Below, one piece after another: positions 63,999 through 64,000 of a stretch of 64,000 nt of DNA. The stretch is from Chara braunii (taxonomy: Eukaryota > Streptophyta > Charophyceae > Charales > Characeae): NCBI GenBank assembly GCA_003427395.1, contig BFEA01000833.1, positions 316,916-380,915 on the forward strand, written 5' to 3'. Both the position numbers and the translations under genes were made by a program. Position 1 is the first letter of the stretch. Each line of letters opens with the position of its first letter. Below the pieces are notes generated by a model. That model ran no database searches. It saw nothing but the letters and a program-made list of their open reading frames with translations, and was not told the DNA's origin.

Positions 63999-64000
63999 TG

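Noticed and set aside
1-64000. CRISPR array or prokaryotic operon
   Set aside because: No regularly spaced identical repeats with unique spacers, no ribosome-binding-site-led gene runs; all tandem arrays found are minisatellites or direct duplications.

Overview
This window is repeat-dominated eukaryotic DNA. I found no intact cellular gene, no rRNA or canonical tRNA, and nothing bacterial. Long protein matches are interrupted by stops and frameshifts, and nearly all recognisable sequence belongs to mobile elements at various stages of decay. A tRNA-Asp primer-binding site of the kind used by plant Ty3/gypsy elements, zf-RVT LINEs and a DUF659/hAT transposase suggest a large streptophyte genome, possibly a charophyte alga such as Chara. 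That assignment is inference. Two N gaps (14182-15001 and 53377-53423) and scattered single Ns (about 6389-7470) show a draft assembly.

Layout. 1-6.0 kb: minus-strand Ty3/gypsy-like element with gag remnants, a diverged repeated protein module, a primer-binding site at 3272-3289 and a putative long LTR. 6.0-11.6 kb: little recognisable apart from a minisatellite. 11.6-15.6 kb: a fold-back element, two tRNA-derived SINEs, a hAT-like MITE, a LINE 3' end and a long-TIR element around the gap. 15.6-18.7 kb: a decayed LINE. 19.0-22.6 kb: a 3.5 kb non-coding retroelement, here called R (copy R1). 22.6-30.2 kb: a nearly full-length but dead LINE (zinc-knuckle ORF1; endonuclease/RT ORF2). 31.0-38.4 kb: a minus-strand retroelement with an IDD-type RT and a zinc-knuckle protein, flanked by long direct repeats and carrying several nested insertions. 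38.4-47.3 kb: LINE and SINE fragments, tandem repeats and unidentified decayed ORFs. 47.6-52.6 kb: a minus-strand hAT (BED/DUF659/hAT-C) transposase with a very long C-terminal tail. 53-54.8 kb: little apart from a MITE with perfect TIRs and target-site duplication (TSD). 55.3-64 kb: one LINE split by three R-family insertions.

How the parts relate. LINEs and the non-coding R family end in similar 3' tails before poly(A). R copies have variable 5' ends and TSDs of up to 19 bp, as expected if they are copied by LINE machinery. A second non-autonomous system, with 12-bp TIRs (CTAGGCTACCAG) and 8-bp TSDs, fits hAT mobilisation. The two long repeats flanking the IDD-RT element act as occupied and empty sites for two insertions, which fixes their borders and relative age.
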